Positions 38,223-47,314 of a stretch of 64,000 bases of DNA are shown piece by piece (positions within the stretch are counted from its first letter, which is position 1; each line of letters starts with the position of its first letter). The notes beneath the pieces were generated by a model, which saw nothing but the letters and a program-made list of their open reading frames with translations, was not told where the DNA came from and made no database searches. Source of the DNA: a candidate division TM6 bacterium GW2011_GWF2_28_16 (GTDB lineage Bacteria; Babelota; Babeliae; Babelales; UASB340); assembly GCA_000989185.1 (NCBI GenBank), contig LBNX01000001.1, positions 33,435 through 97,434 on the forward strand, in the 5' to 3' direction. Position numbers and translations under genes: made by a program.

Positions 38223-39152
38223 ATGGCTGATAATTTGGGTGATACAGATTTTTTAGTGTCATTTACAACTTATCTATTAACAGAAAAAAGAACTAGCAAA
38301 AATACTTTTGTTGCTTACAAAAAAGATTGTGAGCAACTTTTGGATTTTTTAAAGGACAAAAAAGTTAATATTAGAATTTGTAACAAACAGCATCTTAAAA
38401 ATTTTTTAAAAAAATTAAAAGATGATGGTGTAAGTGCAAAAACTATATCTAGAAAAATATCTTGCTTAAAATCTTTTTTTAATTTTTTAAATGAACGTTT
38501 TAATATTGCTAATAAAGCTGGTGAATTAGTATTTCCAAAGCTAGAACAAACATTGCCAAATTTTTTGTTAGAAGATGAAATAGAAGAACTGTTAAAAGTT
38601 GCAGGTAAAGATTCTAGCGATAAAGGCGTTAGAAATAGAGTTATGCTATCGTTATTATATGCTTCTGGAATGCGGGTTTCTGAATTAGTAAATTTAAAAA
38701 CAGATCAAATAGATTTTGATACAGGCTTTGTTACTCTTTTGGGTAAAGGCAACAAAGAACGTATGGTTCCTGTGCCTACAGCGATTTTTGAATTTTTAAG
38801 ATTTTATTTAGAAAAAGTTTATGAAAATTTAAAACCAAAAAGTGAGCGTGAAAAAATAAATAACAATAATTATTTATTTTTTACGTATTATAATAATAGC
38901 TTAAAACCTATATCCAGACAGTCTTTTTGGGGGATTCTAAAAAATATTTTGCAAAAAACAAATATAAAAAAGAAAGTTTCGCCACATACATTAAGACATT
39001 CTCTTGCAACGCATTTACTTAAAAGTGGCGCAAATATACGATCATTGCAGCTTTTGCTGGGGCATGAAAATATTTCGACTGTGCAAATTTATACGCATTT
39101 AGAAAAAAGTCATGTTAGAGAAATTTATGATGACAAGCATCCAAGGGCTTAA
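38223..39152 (+). CDS. Tyrosine recombinase XerC/XerD-like
   Basis: YASGMRVSELVNLK, GKGNKERMVPVP, SPHTLRHSLATHLLKSGANIRSLQLLLGHENISTVQIYTHL. Confidence 0.93.
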   Translation: MADNLGDTDFLVSFTTYLLTEKRTSKNTFVAYKKDCEQLLDFLKDKKVNIRICNKQHLKNFLKKLKDDGVSAKTISRKISCLKSFFNFLNERFNIANKAGELVFPKLEQTLPNFLLEDEIEELLKVAGKDSSDKGVRNRVMLSLLYASGMRVSELVNLKTDQIDFDTGFVTLLGKGNKERMVPVPTAIFEFLRFYLEKVYENLKPKSEREKINNNNYLFFTYYNNSLKPISRQSFWGILKNILQKTNIKKKVSPHTLRHSLATHLLKSGANIRSLQLLLGHENISTVQIYTHLEKSHVREIYDDKHPRA

Positions 39153-39234
39153 AAGTCTTTAATTTTTAATAAAATGCTTGATTTTTATAATAAAAACTAT
39201 ATTTTACAAGATATTATAAAGATAAAGAAATTTT

Positions 39235-39639
39235 TTGATGGATTATTTTATGAATAAATTAAAAAAATTATTACTTGTAGGTTTAGTAGTTGTAGGTTTT
39301 AATGGTTTGCAAAATTTGTCTGCAATGGATAAACAAATTTTTTTAGAAGAAAACGGTACTAAAATAGAGATAACGGAGATGGAATTTGAAATTTATATAG
39401 CTTTGCTAAATTCTGAATTTAAAATTTCAGAATTTAAAATTGACACACTTGTTGAAATTATAAAAAAAATTGAAACATATTTGAATGATTGTAATTTAAA
39501 TGTTTCTATGGATAATGTATGTGCTGCGTATAATGCGTGTGAATTTGCTCGGAAGCTAGGTTTAAAAGAATCATTCAGTTTATATGGGGATCTTCACGGA
39601 CATTTGGATGATATTTTTAATAAATTAGTATTTTTTTAA
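39235..39639 (+). CDS. Small exported protein, possibly Skp1/BTB-like fold
   Basis: Signal peptide KKLLLVGLVVVGFNGLQNLSAM; IFLEENGTKIEITEMEFEIYIALLN...FKIDTLVEIIKKIETYLND...NVCAAYNACEFARKLGL. Confidence 0.5.
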   Translation: MMDYFMNKLKKLLLVGLVVVGFNGLQNLSAMDKQIFLEENGTKIEITEMEFEIYIALLNSEFKISEFKIDTLVEIIKKIETYLNDCNLNVSMDNVCAAYNACEFARKLGLKESFSLYGDLHGHLDDIFNKLVFF

Positions 39640-39670
39640 AGAGTTCCAAAAATTCTGGAGCTCTTTTTTT
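39638..39670. terminator. Terminator hairpin
   Basis: AAAGAGTTCC aaaaattct GGAGCTCTTT followed by T-run. Confidence 0.75.
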
Positions 39671-39674
39671 ACTT

Positions 39675-40304
39675 TTATTTTAAAACTTTACCCGTCATAT
39701 GTGCCCATAAAATCAGGTCTAATTCACTCTGCTCTATATTAAAATTTGTTAAAATTTTTTCGTATTCTAAATAATTTTTTTTCGAAATTACTTTTGGAAT
39801 TTCATTAATAAAATTATATTTTTTTAAAAATCTTAAAATATGCCTGTCTATAATTGCAAAGTTATTATATCCTACATTTCTTAAAAAATGTGAAGCCTCT
39901 TTATAGCCTAAGCCCTTAATATTGTTTACTAAAAATGCGCGTGTTTGATTTTCGGGCAAATTTTGCAAAATATCTTTAATATTTAAAAATTTGCGCGCTA
40001 AAAAGATATATTTTGCTTTAGTATTATGAAACCTGTGGCCATGTTTTTTTATCGTATAAGCGATTTCTGTTCGCGTTTTTTCTGTAAAGCCATTTTGAGA
40101 CATTTCTATTTGAATTTTTATTGCAGTTTCAGCTTTTGAGTTTGCAGTAAGCAAACAAAAGCAAAGTTCGTTGAACCAATCTTGATTATTTTTATTTTTT
40201 AACTCTTGAAATTCTTGTAAACGTTTTTTTATTTCAGTAATAATATTTTCTTGTAAACTTTTTTTTATTTTATTTAACATTTTGCTTTTCCATTTTCTAC
40301 ACAT
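39675..40304 (-). CDS. N-glycosylase/DNA lyase, Ogg2 (archaeal/thermotogal) type
   Basis: CFCLLTANSKAETAI, IKGLGYKEASHFLRNVGYNNFAIIDRHILRFL. Confidence 0.87.
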   Translation of the reverse strand: MCRKWKSKMLNKIKKSLQENIITEIKKRLQEFQELKNKNNQDWFNELCFCLLTANSKAETAIKIQIEMSQNGFTEKTRTEIAYTIKKHGHRFHNTKAKYIFLARKFLNIKDILQNLPENQTRAFLVNNIKGLGYKEASHFLRNVGYNNFAIIDRHILRFLKKYNFINEIPKVISKKNYLEYEKILTNFNIEQSELDLILWAHMTGKVLK

Positions 40305-40368
40305 GTTTTATAATAAGCAAGTTAATTAGTGTTTAAATTTTATATTAAATTACAAGAGAGTAAAGCTT

Positions 40369-41490
40369 ATGGATGGAAAATTTATAGTAACACAAAAAGA
40401 TGTATTATCGTTATTAACTGCAATGCAGCCTATATGCAGCAAAAAGACAGCTCTTGATGTTACAGAATCTATTATGTTTCAGGTTACATCTAAAGAGTTA
40501 ATTTTAAAAGCAACAGATTTGCAAATTAGCTTGCAGTCAAGCATGGGAATAGAAAGTAATTTTACAGAAAATTTTGATTTTTTAATTTCAGGCAAAAGAA
40601 TATTTGATTTAGTTAAAGAAATGGAAGGGGATATAGAGTTTAATTTTCTGCAAAATCAATTACATCTAAAGTCTGATGGAGTTAAACTTTTATTAAACAT
40701 TCGACCAGCAGATGATTTTCCGCAATTTCCAGAACGTATTGAAAATTTAATGCAAATTAATTCTACTTATTTGGTTGATTTATTAAATAAAGTTGCATTT
40801 TTAATTCCACAAAATAATTCTAACGCAGCATTAAATGGAATGCTTTTAGAATTTAATGATAATGGCATGTTGATGGTAACAACTGATGGCCATAGACTTG
40901 CAAAAATATTTACAGATAAATATAAATTACACGAAAACCAAAAATGGCTTTTACCAAAAAGAGCTGTATTAGAACTTAAAAAAATTTTAGAAGAGACTCA
41001 AGTCGAAAATATATTTTTAGGAACATGTGGTAATCAGTTAGTATTTTCTGGTGCAAGTTTTAATTTTTTTACAAAACTTATTTCTGACCCATTTCCTCAT
41101 TATGAGCCTATTTTAGAAAGAGAAGGTTTTAGAGCCGCAAGTTTAGACAAACAATCTTTTCTAAAAACTTTAAAAAGAACCAGTTGTTTTTTATCTGGTC
41201 AGTTTGTTTCTACTAGCTTTAAGTTTCAGCCGGGTAAACTTGCTGTAAATTTACAAAGTAAAGAAGTTGGAAAAATAGATGAGTCTTTATTGTTGAATGA
41301 TTTTGATGGACAAGAAGTTGCAACAAAATTTTATTCACCATATTTACTTGCAGGTTTACAAGTTTTTAATGAAGATGCTATTAACTTTTTTATACATGAT
41401 GATTCTAGACCTATTATTTTTGAAGCAGATGTAAAAGATAAAAATTATAAATTTACCTATATAGTTATGCCTGTTTCTGCAGAGCAATAA
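40369..41490 (+). CDS. dnaN: DNA polymerase III subunit beta (sliding clamp)
   Basis: MLLEFNDNGMLMVTTDGHRLAKI, YLLAGLQVF, ...YIVMPVSAEQ C-terminus. Confidence 0.95.
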   Translation: MDGKFIVTQKDVLSLLTAMQPICSKKTALDVTESIMFQVTSKELILKATDLQISLQSSMGIESNFTENFDFLISGKRIFDLVKEMEGDIEFNFLQNQLHLKSDGVKLLLNIRPADDFPQFPERIENLMQINSTYLVDLLNKVAFLIPQNNSNAALNGMLLEFNDNGMLMVTTDGHRLAKIFTDKYKLHENQKWLLPKRAVLELKKILEETQVENIFLGTCGNQLVFSGASFNFFTKLISDPFPHYEPILEREGFRAASLDKQSFLKTLKRTSCFLSGQFVSTSFKFQPGKLAVNLQSKEVGKIDESLLLNDFDGQEVATKFYSPYLLAGLQVFNEDAINFFIHDDSRPIIFEADVKDKNYKFTYIVMPVSAEQ

Positions 41491-41519
41491 TATATAAAAA
41501 TATATAAAATTTATTTTTT

Positions 41520-42629
41520 GTGATTATAAATAATTTAAAGCTGCAAAATTTCAGATGTTTTTCTGATTTGCAGCTCTCTTTTAATGATAAAATTATTGTA
41601 TTACAGGGCGATAATGGTTCTGGAAAAACTTCTATTTTGGAATCTCTTTATTATGCGTGTTATTTAAGATCTTTCAGAACGAGAACAAAAAGTGAGTTAG
41701 TAAGTTTTGCTAAAGATCATTTTTTTATACAGGTAGATTTTCAAGAGCAAGATTTAGCTTTTGGACAAATACAAATTGGATTTTCTAGTAATACTCAAAA
41801 ATCTGTAAAACTTAATAAAAAAAGTGTAAATAATTTTAAAGAAATTATTTCACGATATAAAGTAATAGCTTTGTCAGAAGATGATTTACAGTTAATTATT
41901 GGAGCTCCAGAAGTTAGAAGAGCTTATTTAAATCAATCGCTTTTTTTAATATCGCCCGATTTGATCGATTATTTTAAGGAATATAAAAAAAATCTTGATC
42001 AAAGAAATAAATTTTTATTTTTAAATTCTAAAAATAAAATAATTTCTGCAAAATCTAAAGAAGAGCTTTATAGTTGGACAAAACAGCTTTGGGAAAAATC
42101 TGTTTTTTTACAAGAAAAAAGAGAACTTTTTTTAAAACAAGTAGAAGATAATGTTAATTTATTATTAAATAAATATTTTAAAATATATGACCCAGAGCTT
42201 TCTATAGAGTTAGTTTATAATAAAAAAAATATGCTAGAACCTTTTGATTCGTTTTGGCAATATTATGAAACAAAGCTTTTAGAAGGTGAATTGCGCTTCC
42301 AACGTAGTTTATTTGGCATTCATTTAGATGATTTTTCTATAAATTTTAAAAAGAAAAAGGCTCGTTTTTTTGCATCACGTGGGCAACAAAAGCTTGTTTT
42401 ATTCTTGCTAAAAATAGTACAACTTTTACAAATTCAGGGCTTTGAACCTGGTGTTTTATTGTTAGACGATTTTATCACAGATTTTGATATTAATAGATTG
42501 TCTGGTGCAATATCTTTATTAAAAGATCAAGAGTTTCAAACTATAATTTCATGTCCTATTGATTCATTTTTTGAAAAAAGAATTGACAGTAAAATTTTTC
42601 ATATTATGCTTAAAAACCCAGTCATATAA
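41520..42629 (+). CDS. recF: DNA replication/repair protein RecF
   Basis: LKLQNFRCFSDLQLSF, LQGDNGSGKTSILESLYYACYLRSFRT, FFASRGQQKLVLF; GTG start. Confidence 0.93.
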   Translation: MIINNLKLQNFRCFSDLQLSFNDKIIVLQGDNGSGKTSILESLYYACYLRSFRTRTKSELVSFAKDHFFIQVDFQEQDLAFGQIQIGFSSNTQKSVKLNKKSVNNFKEIISRYKVIALSEDDLQLIIGAPEVRRAYLNQSLFLISPDLIDYFKEYKKNLDQRNKFLFLNSKNKIISAKSKEELYSWTKQLWEKSVFLQEKRELFLKQVEDNVNLLLNKYFKIYDPELSIELVYNKKNMLEPFDSFWQYYETKLLEGELRFQRSLFGIHLDDFSINFKKKKARFFASRGQQKLVLFLLKIVQLLQIQGFEPGVLLLDDFITDFDINRLSGAISLLKDQEFQTIISCPIDSFFEKRIDSKIFHIMLKNPVI

Positions 42630-42864
42630 TAGCTATTATAATAAAAAAATGCGTTTTTATTATAAAAAATAGGTAAAATTGTTAATTTTGTAATTCAAAT
42701 TGTAATTTTGAATCGTTTTTAGCTTTTTTTGAGGATTTTTTAAAAATGCGCTTGATTTTCTGTTCGAATAGGTTTAAGATTGGGTTACTTAATTAAAATG
42801 TGAATTATCACTTTATAATTAAGTATTAAATAAGCTTCATTACTACTCTCCTTTCTCCTTTTTT

Positions 42865-42900
42865 CCGCCATACAGGTTCGCTTGTATGGCGGTTTGTTTT
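42865..42900 (+). terminator. Strong Rho-independent terminator
   Basis: CCGCCATACA ggttcgct TGTATGGCGG then TTTGTTTTTTAT. Confidence 0.8.
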
Positions 42901-43020
42901 TTATATAAAAGTTAGATTTTTTTGAGTAAAACGTTAATTTCGAATGACAGGCTTTTTAGTTATTTATAGGTAACTGGTAAACTTTAATAAGATATTAATA
43001 AATTAAATATTGGGGAAAAT

Positions 43021-43956
43021 ATGAAAATATTAAAAAATTTTTTTAGCATAACTATTTTAGTAAGTTTATTTGCTTCTTTTAGTTCAGTAAATTTGGATGC
43101 AAGTATTAGAAAAAAATTAGAGAAACGAAAAGCGTATAAAGAAAAAAGTGATTCTATTTTAAAAGATAAGAAAAAAAAGGAAGAAACTTTTTTTTATTGG
43201 TTAAGATCAACATACTTTGATGGTCAACCTTTAAGTGAACAAGAAATAGGTTTTACAGTAGATTTGATTGAAAAAAATTTTAAAGACGAAAAAGACTCTA
43301 GCTTTATAAAAGAATATTTTTGGATGCTTACTGGTTTTGCAAAGCAAGGATATTTGAAAAATAAAAATATTAAAGACACACTTGATGTAAGTATAGAGCT
43401 AATTAATAAAGATTTAAATGATGATTATGTTAATAAAACAGCTATAGAATTTATTACTGAATTATTAAAGCAAAATATTGTTATTACTAAAGAAAAAATT
43501 AACATCGCTGTTCAAAAGACATTAGAATTAGCAAAAAAATCAGGTGATGTGTTTTATATAAGAGAAGCGGTTTTAGATTTTTTTATAGAATGTGTAAAAA
43601 ATGATTATGCCTTTGATCAAGCTAATGATGCAATTGAAATTTTCATAAATTCAGATCAATTTATGACTGAAAATTCATGGTTTAAATTACTTATAGAATT
43701 AGCATTAAAAGATAAAGTTAGTGGTGTAATTTTAGATAACTTTTATAAAATTATAAAAGATGGGCTAAATTCTGAAATTTTAATAGATTCTACAGAAAAA
43801 TTAATTAATGAATTTCAAATATTAGTAGAAGAAAAAATTAAAAAATTAAATAAAGAAAAAGATGAAAATAAAGAAAATCAAGAATTTGTTGAACAAGTCG
43901 AAAGGCAAGAAGGTTCGCTTGAAGCTTTAATGAAAAATCTTTCTGTGAAAAATTAA
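43021..43956 (+). CDS. Exported helical-repeat protein of unknown function
   Basis: Signal peptide; HEAT-like helices with a local motif (DYAFDQANDAIEIFI) resembling the RBR protein repeat. Confidence 0.6.
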   Translation: MKILKNFFSITILVSLFASFSSVNLDASIRKKLEKRKAYKEKSDSILKDKKKKEETFFYWLRSTYFDGQPLSEQEIGFTVDLIEKNFKDEKDSSFIKEYFWMLTGFAKQGYLKNKNIKDTLDVSIELINKDLNDDYVNKTAIEFITELLKQNIVITKEKINIAVQKTLELAKKSGDVFYIREAVLDFFIECVKNDYAFDQANDAIEIFINSDQFMTENSWFKLLIELALKDKVSGVILDNFYKIIKDGLNSEILIDSTEKLINEFQILVEEKIKKLNKEKDENKENQEFVEQVERQEGSLEALMKNLSVKN

Positions 43957-43982
43957 ACATTTTATAATTTTAAATGTTTGTT

Positions 43983-44012
43983 GGCCCGGGTTTTAACTCG
44001 GGCCATATTTTT
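43983..44012 (+). terminator. Terminator hairpin
   Basis: GGCCCGGGTT tt AACTCGGGCC then ATATTTTTT. Confidence 0.75.
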
Positions 44013-44270
44013 TGGTACAAAATAGCATTCATTTATAGCTATCTAATTAATTGTCGTTATAATAGTTGTGTTTTTAAGATCTCTTAATTGACGTTATTTG
44101 GTTTAAAGATTTAAAAATTGGGGCTTAAATATGCCTATGCCTAGAACAGAGATCTTTATTTTTTTGAAAAAGTACAAGTCATTTTGATTTTAAATTTGTA
44201 AATGATATTATATTTTTTAACATAATAATTATTATCAGACTTAAGGTTTGTTTTTGAATTAAATTGTAAA

Positions 44271-44301
44271 AAAAGAGACCTAATTCTTAGGTCTCTTTTT
44301 T
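44271..44301. terminator. Bidirectional terminator
   Basis: AAAAGAGACCTAA ttc TTAGGTCTCTTTT. Confidence 0.8.
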
Positions 44302-44338
44302 TGATTAAATTATAGATATAAATAAAATTTATTATTTT

Positions 44339-45061
44339 TTAAAATTCAAGATCTTCTAGATCATCCCTAACTAATTCTTTTATACCAAGAATGTCTTTTA
44401 ATTCTTTATTATCTATAAATTCATCAAAATTTTTATTCTTTTTATCAAATTCACTTAATATTTTATATAACTTTTTAAATTTATCTTTAATATATTTAAC
44501 GGCAGCATCGCTATTTTTAATGTACTGTTTTGCTAACTCTTCTTTATATTCAGCATCTAAATATTGCAACTCCTCTTTTTCTTGTAGTGAATTATACCAG
44601 TCTTCTAATAAGAAATCATTAAAGTAGGTAAAGTATCTTTTAAATTTGATATCGGTATTAAATTTAACATTATTAACTATTTCTTTATAATTATTTTCAT
44701 TTATTTCATCATTTTCTATCATTCTTTTCAAATTGTTTATTGCACATAATGCACTTGTAAAATTTATTGTTTTTTTAAGTTCATCACTTATATTTTTATC
44801 TAAAAGCTCTAACAAAGTAAGTTTACAATGTTCATTCTTTAATGCAGCTACCATTACTTCGGCTTCTGCGACAGCGATTTCTTTTCTGCTAATTAAATTA
44901 ATAAAATCGTTATTTTCTTCTGTTATTTTATCAATTGCAGCATCAAGAGTTTCGATTTTGTATTTAATTCCTCGACTATTAATCAATGTTATATCAGCTG
45001 AAAAGAGATTAAAGCTATATAAAAGCATGATCGCTAAAACTATTTTTTTTAAACTTTTCAT
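44339..45061 (-). CDS. Exported protein; LRR-less paralogue of 45140-46660
   Basis: Same signal peptide and C-terminal domain as the neighbouring LRR protein, LRR array absent. Confidence 0.75.
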   Translation of the reverse strand: MKSLKKIVLAIMLLYSFNLFSADITLINSRGIKYKIETLDAAIDKITEENNDFINLISRKEIAVAEAEVMVAALKNEHCKLTLLELLDKNISDELKKTINFTSALCAINNLKRMIENDEINENNYKEIVNNVKFNTDIKFKRYFTYFNDFLLEDWYNSLQEKEELQYLDAEYKEELAKQYIKNSDAAVKYIKDKFKKLYKILSEFDKKNKNFDEFIDNKELKDILGIKELVRDDLEDLEF

Positions 45062-45139
45062 AAAAAATCCCCCAAAAAAAAATTCTATATCTTTAATTTT
45101 ATTAATTAAATTCCAAATCTTATTAAAATTTATACTTCT

Positions 45140-46660
45140 TTAAACTTCTACTCCAAAATCTCCATAATCATCAAAATCTTGCCTAAATGGCCCACTTACG
45201 CCAAGCATATTCATCAATTTTTCATTATTTATAAATTCGTCAAAATTCTTATCTTTCTTCTTTAATTCAAGGTTTAATTCTTTATCTAAAGTATCAAATT
45301 TATCTTTAATATATTTAATGGCAGCGCCACTTGTTTCGATATCATGATCGGCTAACTCTTCTTTATATTCAGCATCTAAATATTGCAATTTTTTATTTTC
45401 TTGTAGTGAATTATACCAATTTTCTAATAATTTATCATAGTCATATATAGAAATACGACTTCTAACATTTTCAACTATTTTTTTATAATTATTTTCGTTT
45501 ATTTCATTATATTCTATAATTCTTTTCAAATTATTTATTACACATAATGCTATTATAAAATTTATTTTTTCTTTAACTGCATCACCAATTTGATTACCAA
45601 AAACATCTAAAGAAGTAAGTTTACAATTTTCATTCTTTAACGCATCTTCTAGAGCCTGTGCTCCAGTATCACCAATCTTATTCATTCTAGCATCTAAAGA
45701 AGTAAGTTTACAATTTTCATTCTTTAACGCATCTGCTAGAGCCTGTGCTGCCTCATCACCAATTTCATTACCAAAAACATCTAAAGAAGTAAGTTTACAA
45801 TTTTCATTCTTTAACGCATCTGCTAAAGCTTGTGCTCCTTCAACACCAATTTGATTCAATCCAACATCTAAAGAAGTAAGTTTACAATTTTCATTCTTTA
45901 ACGCATCTGCTAAAGCTTGTGCACCCTCAACACCAATTTGATTCGATCCAACATCTAAAGTAGTAAGTTTACAATTTTCATTCTTTAACGCATCTGCTAA
46001 AGCTTGTGCACCCTCAACACCAATTTGATTCGATCCAACATCTAAAGTAGTAAGGTTACAATTTTTATCTTTCAATAATTCTGCTATTGCTTGTGCACCC
46101 TCAACACCAATTTGATTTACTCCTACATCTAAAGAAGTAAGTTTACAATTCTTATCTTTCAATGTTTTCGCTATTGCTTGTGCTCCCTCAACACCAATCC
46201 TATTGCCTTCAACATTTAAAGTAGTAAGTTTACAATTTTCATCTTTCAATGCTTCTGCTATTGCTTGTGCTATCTTAACACCAATTCGATTCCATCCAAC
46301 ATTTAAAGAAGTAAGTTTACAATTCTTATCTTTCAATGTTTCCGCTATAGCTTGTGCTCCAGTGTCACCAATATTATTCCATCCAACATTTAAAGAAGTA
46401 AGTTTACAATTTTCATCTTTCAATGCTTCTGCTATTGATTGTGCTCCAGTATCACCAATTCGATTCTTTGCAACATTTAAAGTAGTATAATCATTATTTT
46501 CTTCTGTTATTTTATCAATTACAGCATCAAGAGTTTCGATTTTGTATTTAATTCCACGACTATCAATCAATGTCATATCAGCCAATAAAAGATTAAAGCT
46601 ATATAAAAGCATGATCGCTAAAACTATTTTTTTTAAACTTTTCATAAAAAATCCCCCCAA
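45140..46660 (-). CDS. Exported leucine-rich repeat protein (RNase-inhibitor type, ~10 x 29-aa repeats)
   Basis: Repeats LDVGxNQIGVEGAQALADALKNENCKLTS; start likely MKSLKKIVL, six codons into the track ORF. Confidence 0.9.
   Translation of the reverse strand: MGGFFMKSLKKIVLAIMLLYSFNLLLADMTLIDSRGIKYKIETLDAVIDKITEENNDYTTLNVAKNRIGDTGAQSIAEALKDENCKLTSLNVGWNNIGDTGAQAIAETLKDKNCKLTSLNVGWNRIGVKIAQAIAEALKDENCKLTTLNVEGNRIGVEGAQAIAKTLKDKNCKLTSLDVGVNQIGVEGAQAIAELLKDKNCNLTTLDVGSNQIGVEGAQALADALKNENCKLTTLDVGSNQIGVEGAQALADALKNENCKLTSLDVGLNQIGVEGAQALADALKNENCKLTSLDVFGNEIGDEAAQALADALKNENCKLTSLDARMNKIGDTGAQALEDALKNENCKLTSLDVFGNQIGDAVKEKINFIIALCVINNLKRIIEYNEINENNYKKIVENVRSRISIYDYDKLLENWYNSLQENKKLQYLDAEYKEELADHDIETSGAAIKYIKDKFDTLDKELNLELKKKDKNFDEFINNEKLMNMLGVSGPFRQDFDDYGDFGVEV
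45595..46490 (-). repeat. Coding tandem repeat array, 87-bp unit
   Basis: gtaagtttacaattttcattctttaacgcatctgct... recurs with 87-bp spacing (e.g. 45615, 45702, 45789). Confidence 0.9.
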
Positions 46661-46793
46661 AAAAAATTAATTAAACCCCTAAAACCATATTTTATTATAT
46701 CTTTAATTAGTATAAATAATTACAAATAGAAAATACAGCATTGTATAAAAATAAAAGAATATACTGTAATCAACTATATCTTTTATAAATTTA

Positions 46794-47297
46794 TTATAGT
46801 TTTTTTAAAAGCTCATTTTGGTTATATTTCCAGACGCCACAGATAGAAATAGCTATAGCATCTGTTACATCTTGTTTTTCAATTTGACCAAATTGACTTA
46901 ATTTAGGAAACATAGCTAAAATCATAAGAGCTACTTGATCTTTACTTGCCCCACCAAAGCCTGTAACACTATTTTTAACTTCTCTGGGTGCAAATTCATA
47001 GATTTTTAAATTATTTTGATTTGATAAAAGATATAAAATGCCACGTAAATACCCTAACTTTAAAAATGTCTGGGCATTTTTGCCCAAAAATGACGTTTCT
47101 AAAGCTAAGTCTGTAACTTTATATGTTTCTATTTTTTCTTTAAAAAAAGAATAAAAAATTCCAGTGCGTTCTGATAACTCTTTTTTACTACTCATTTTAA
47201 GATAGCCATAATCAAGAATAATAGTTTTGTTTTCTTCTTTTTTTAAAATTGAATACCCGGTTACAGAAAACCCCGGATCTACTCCCAGTAAAATCAC
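46794..47297 (-). CDS. ruvC: Holliday junction endodeoxyribonuclease RuvC
   Basis: MILLGVDPGFSVTGYSIL, LALETSFLGKNAQTFLKLGYLRGILYLL, VTDAIAISICG. Confidence 0.93.
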   Translation of the reverse strand: MILLGVDPGFSVTGYSILKKEENKTIILDYGYLKMSSKKELSERTGIFYSFFKEKIETYKVTDLALETSFLGKNAQTFLKLGYLRGILYLLSNQNNLKIYEFAPREVKNSVTGFGGASKDQVALMILAMFPKLSQFGQIEKQDVTDAIAISICGVWKYNQNELLKKL

Positions 47298-47314
47298 CCT
47301 TTACTCCTAATTAT

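Noticed and set aside
38223-39152. Tyrosine recombinase as evidence of a mobile element
   Set aside because: Looks like chromosomal XerC/XerD; no att repeats or cargo nearby
46203-46490. Plus-strand 95-aa repeat-containing ORF
   Set aside because: Antisense of the 87-bp LRR array; periodicity explained by the minus-strand repeats
45595-46490. Regular 87-bp repeats as a CRISPR-like array
   Set aside because: Repeats are contiguous, in frame and encode LRRs; no spacers or cas genes
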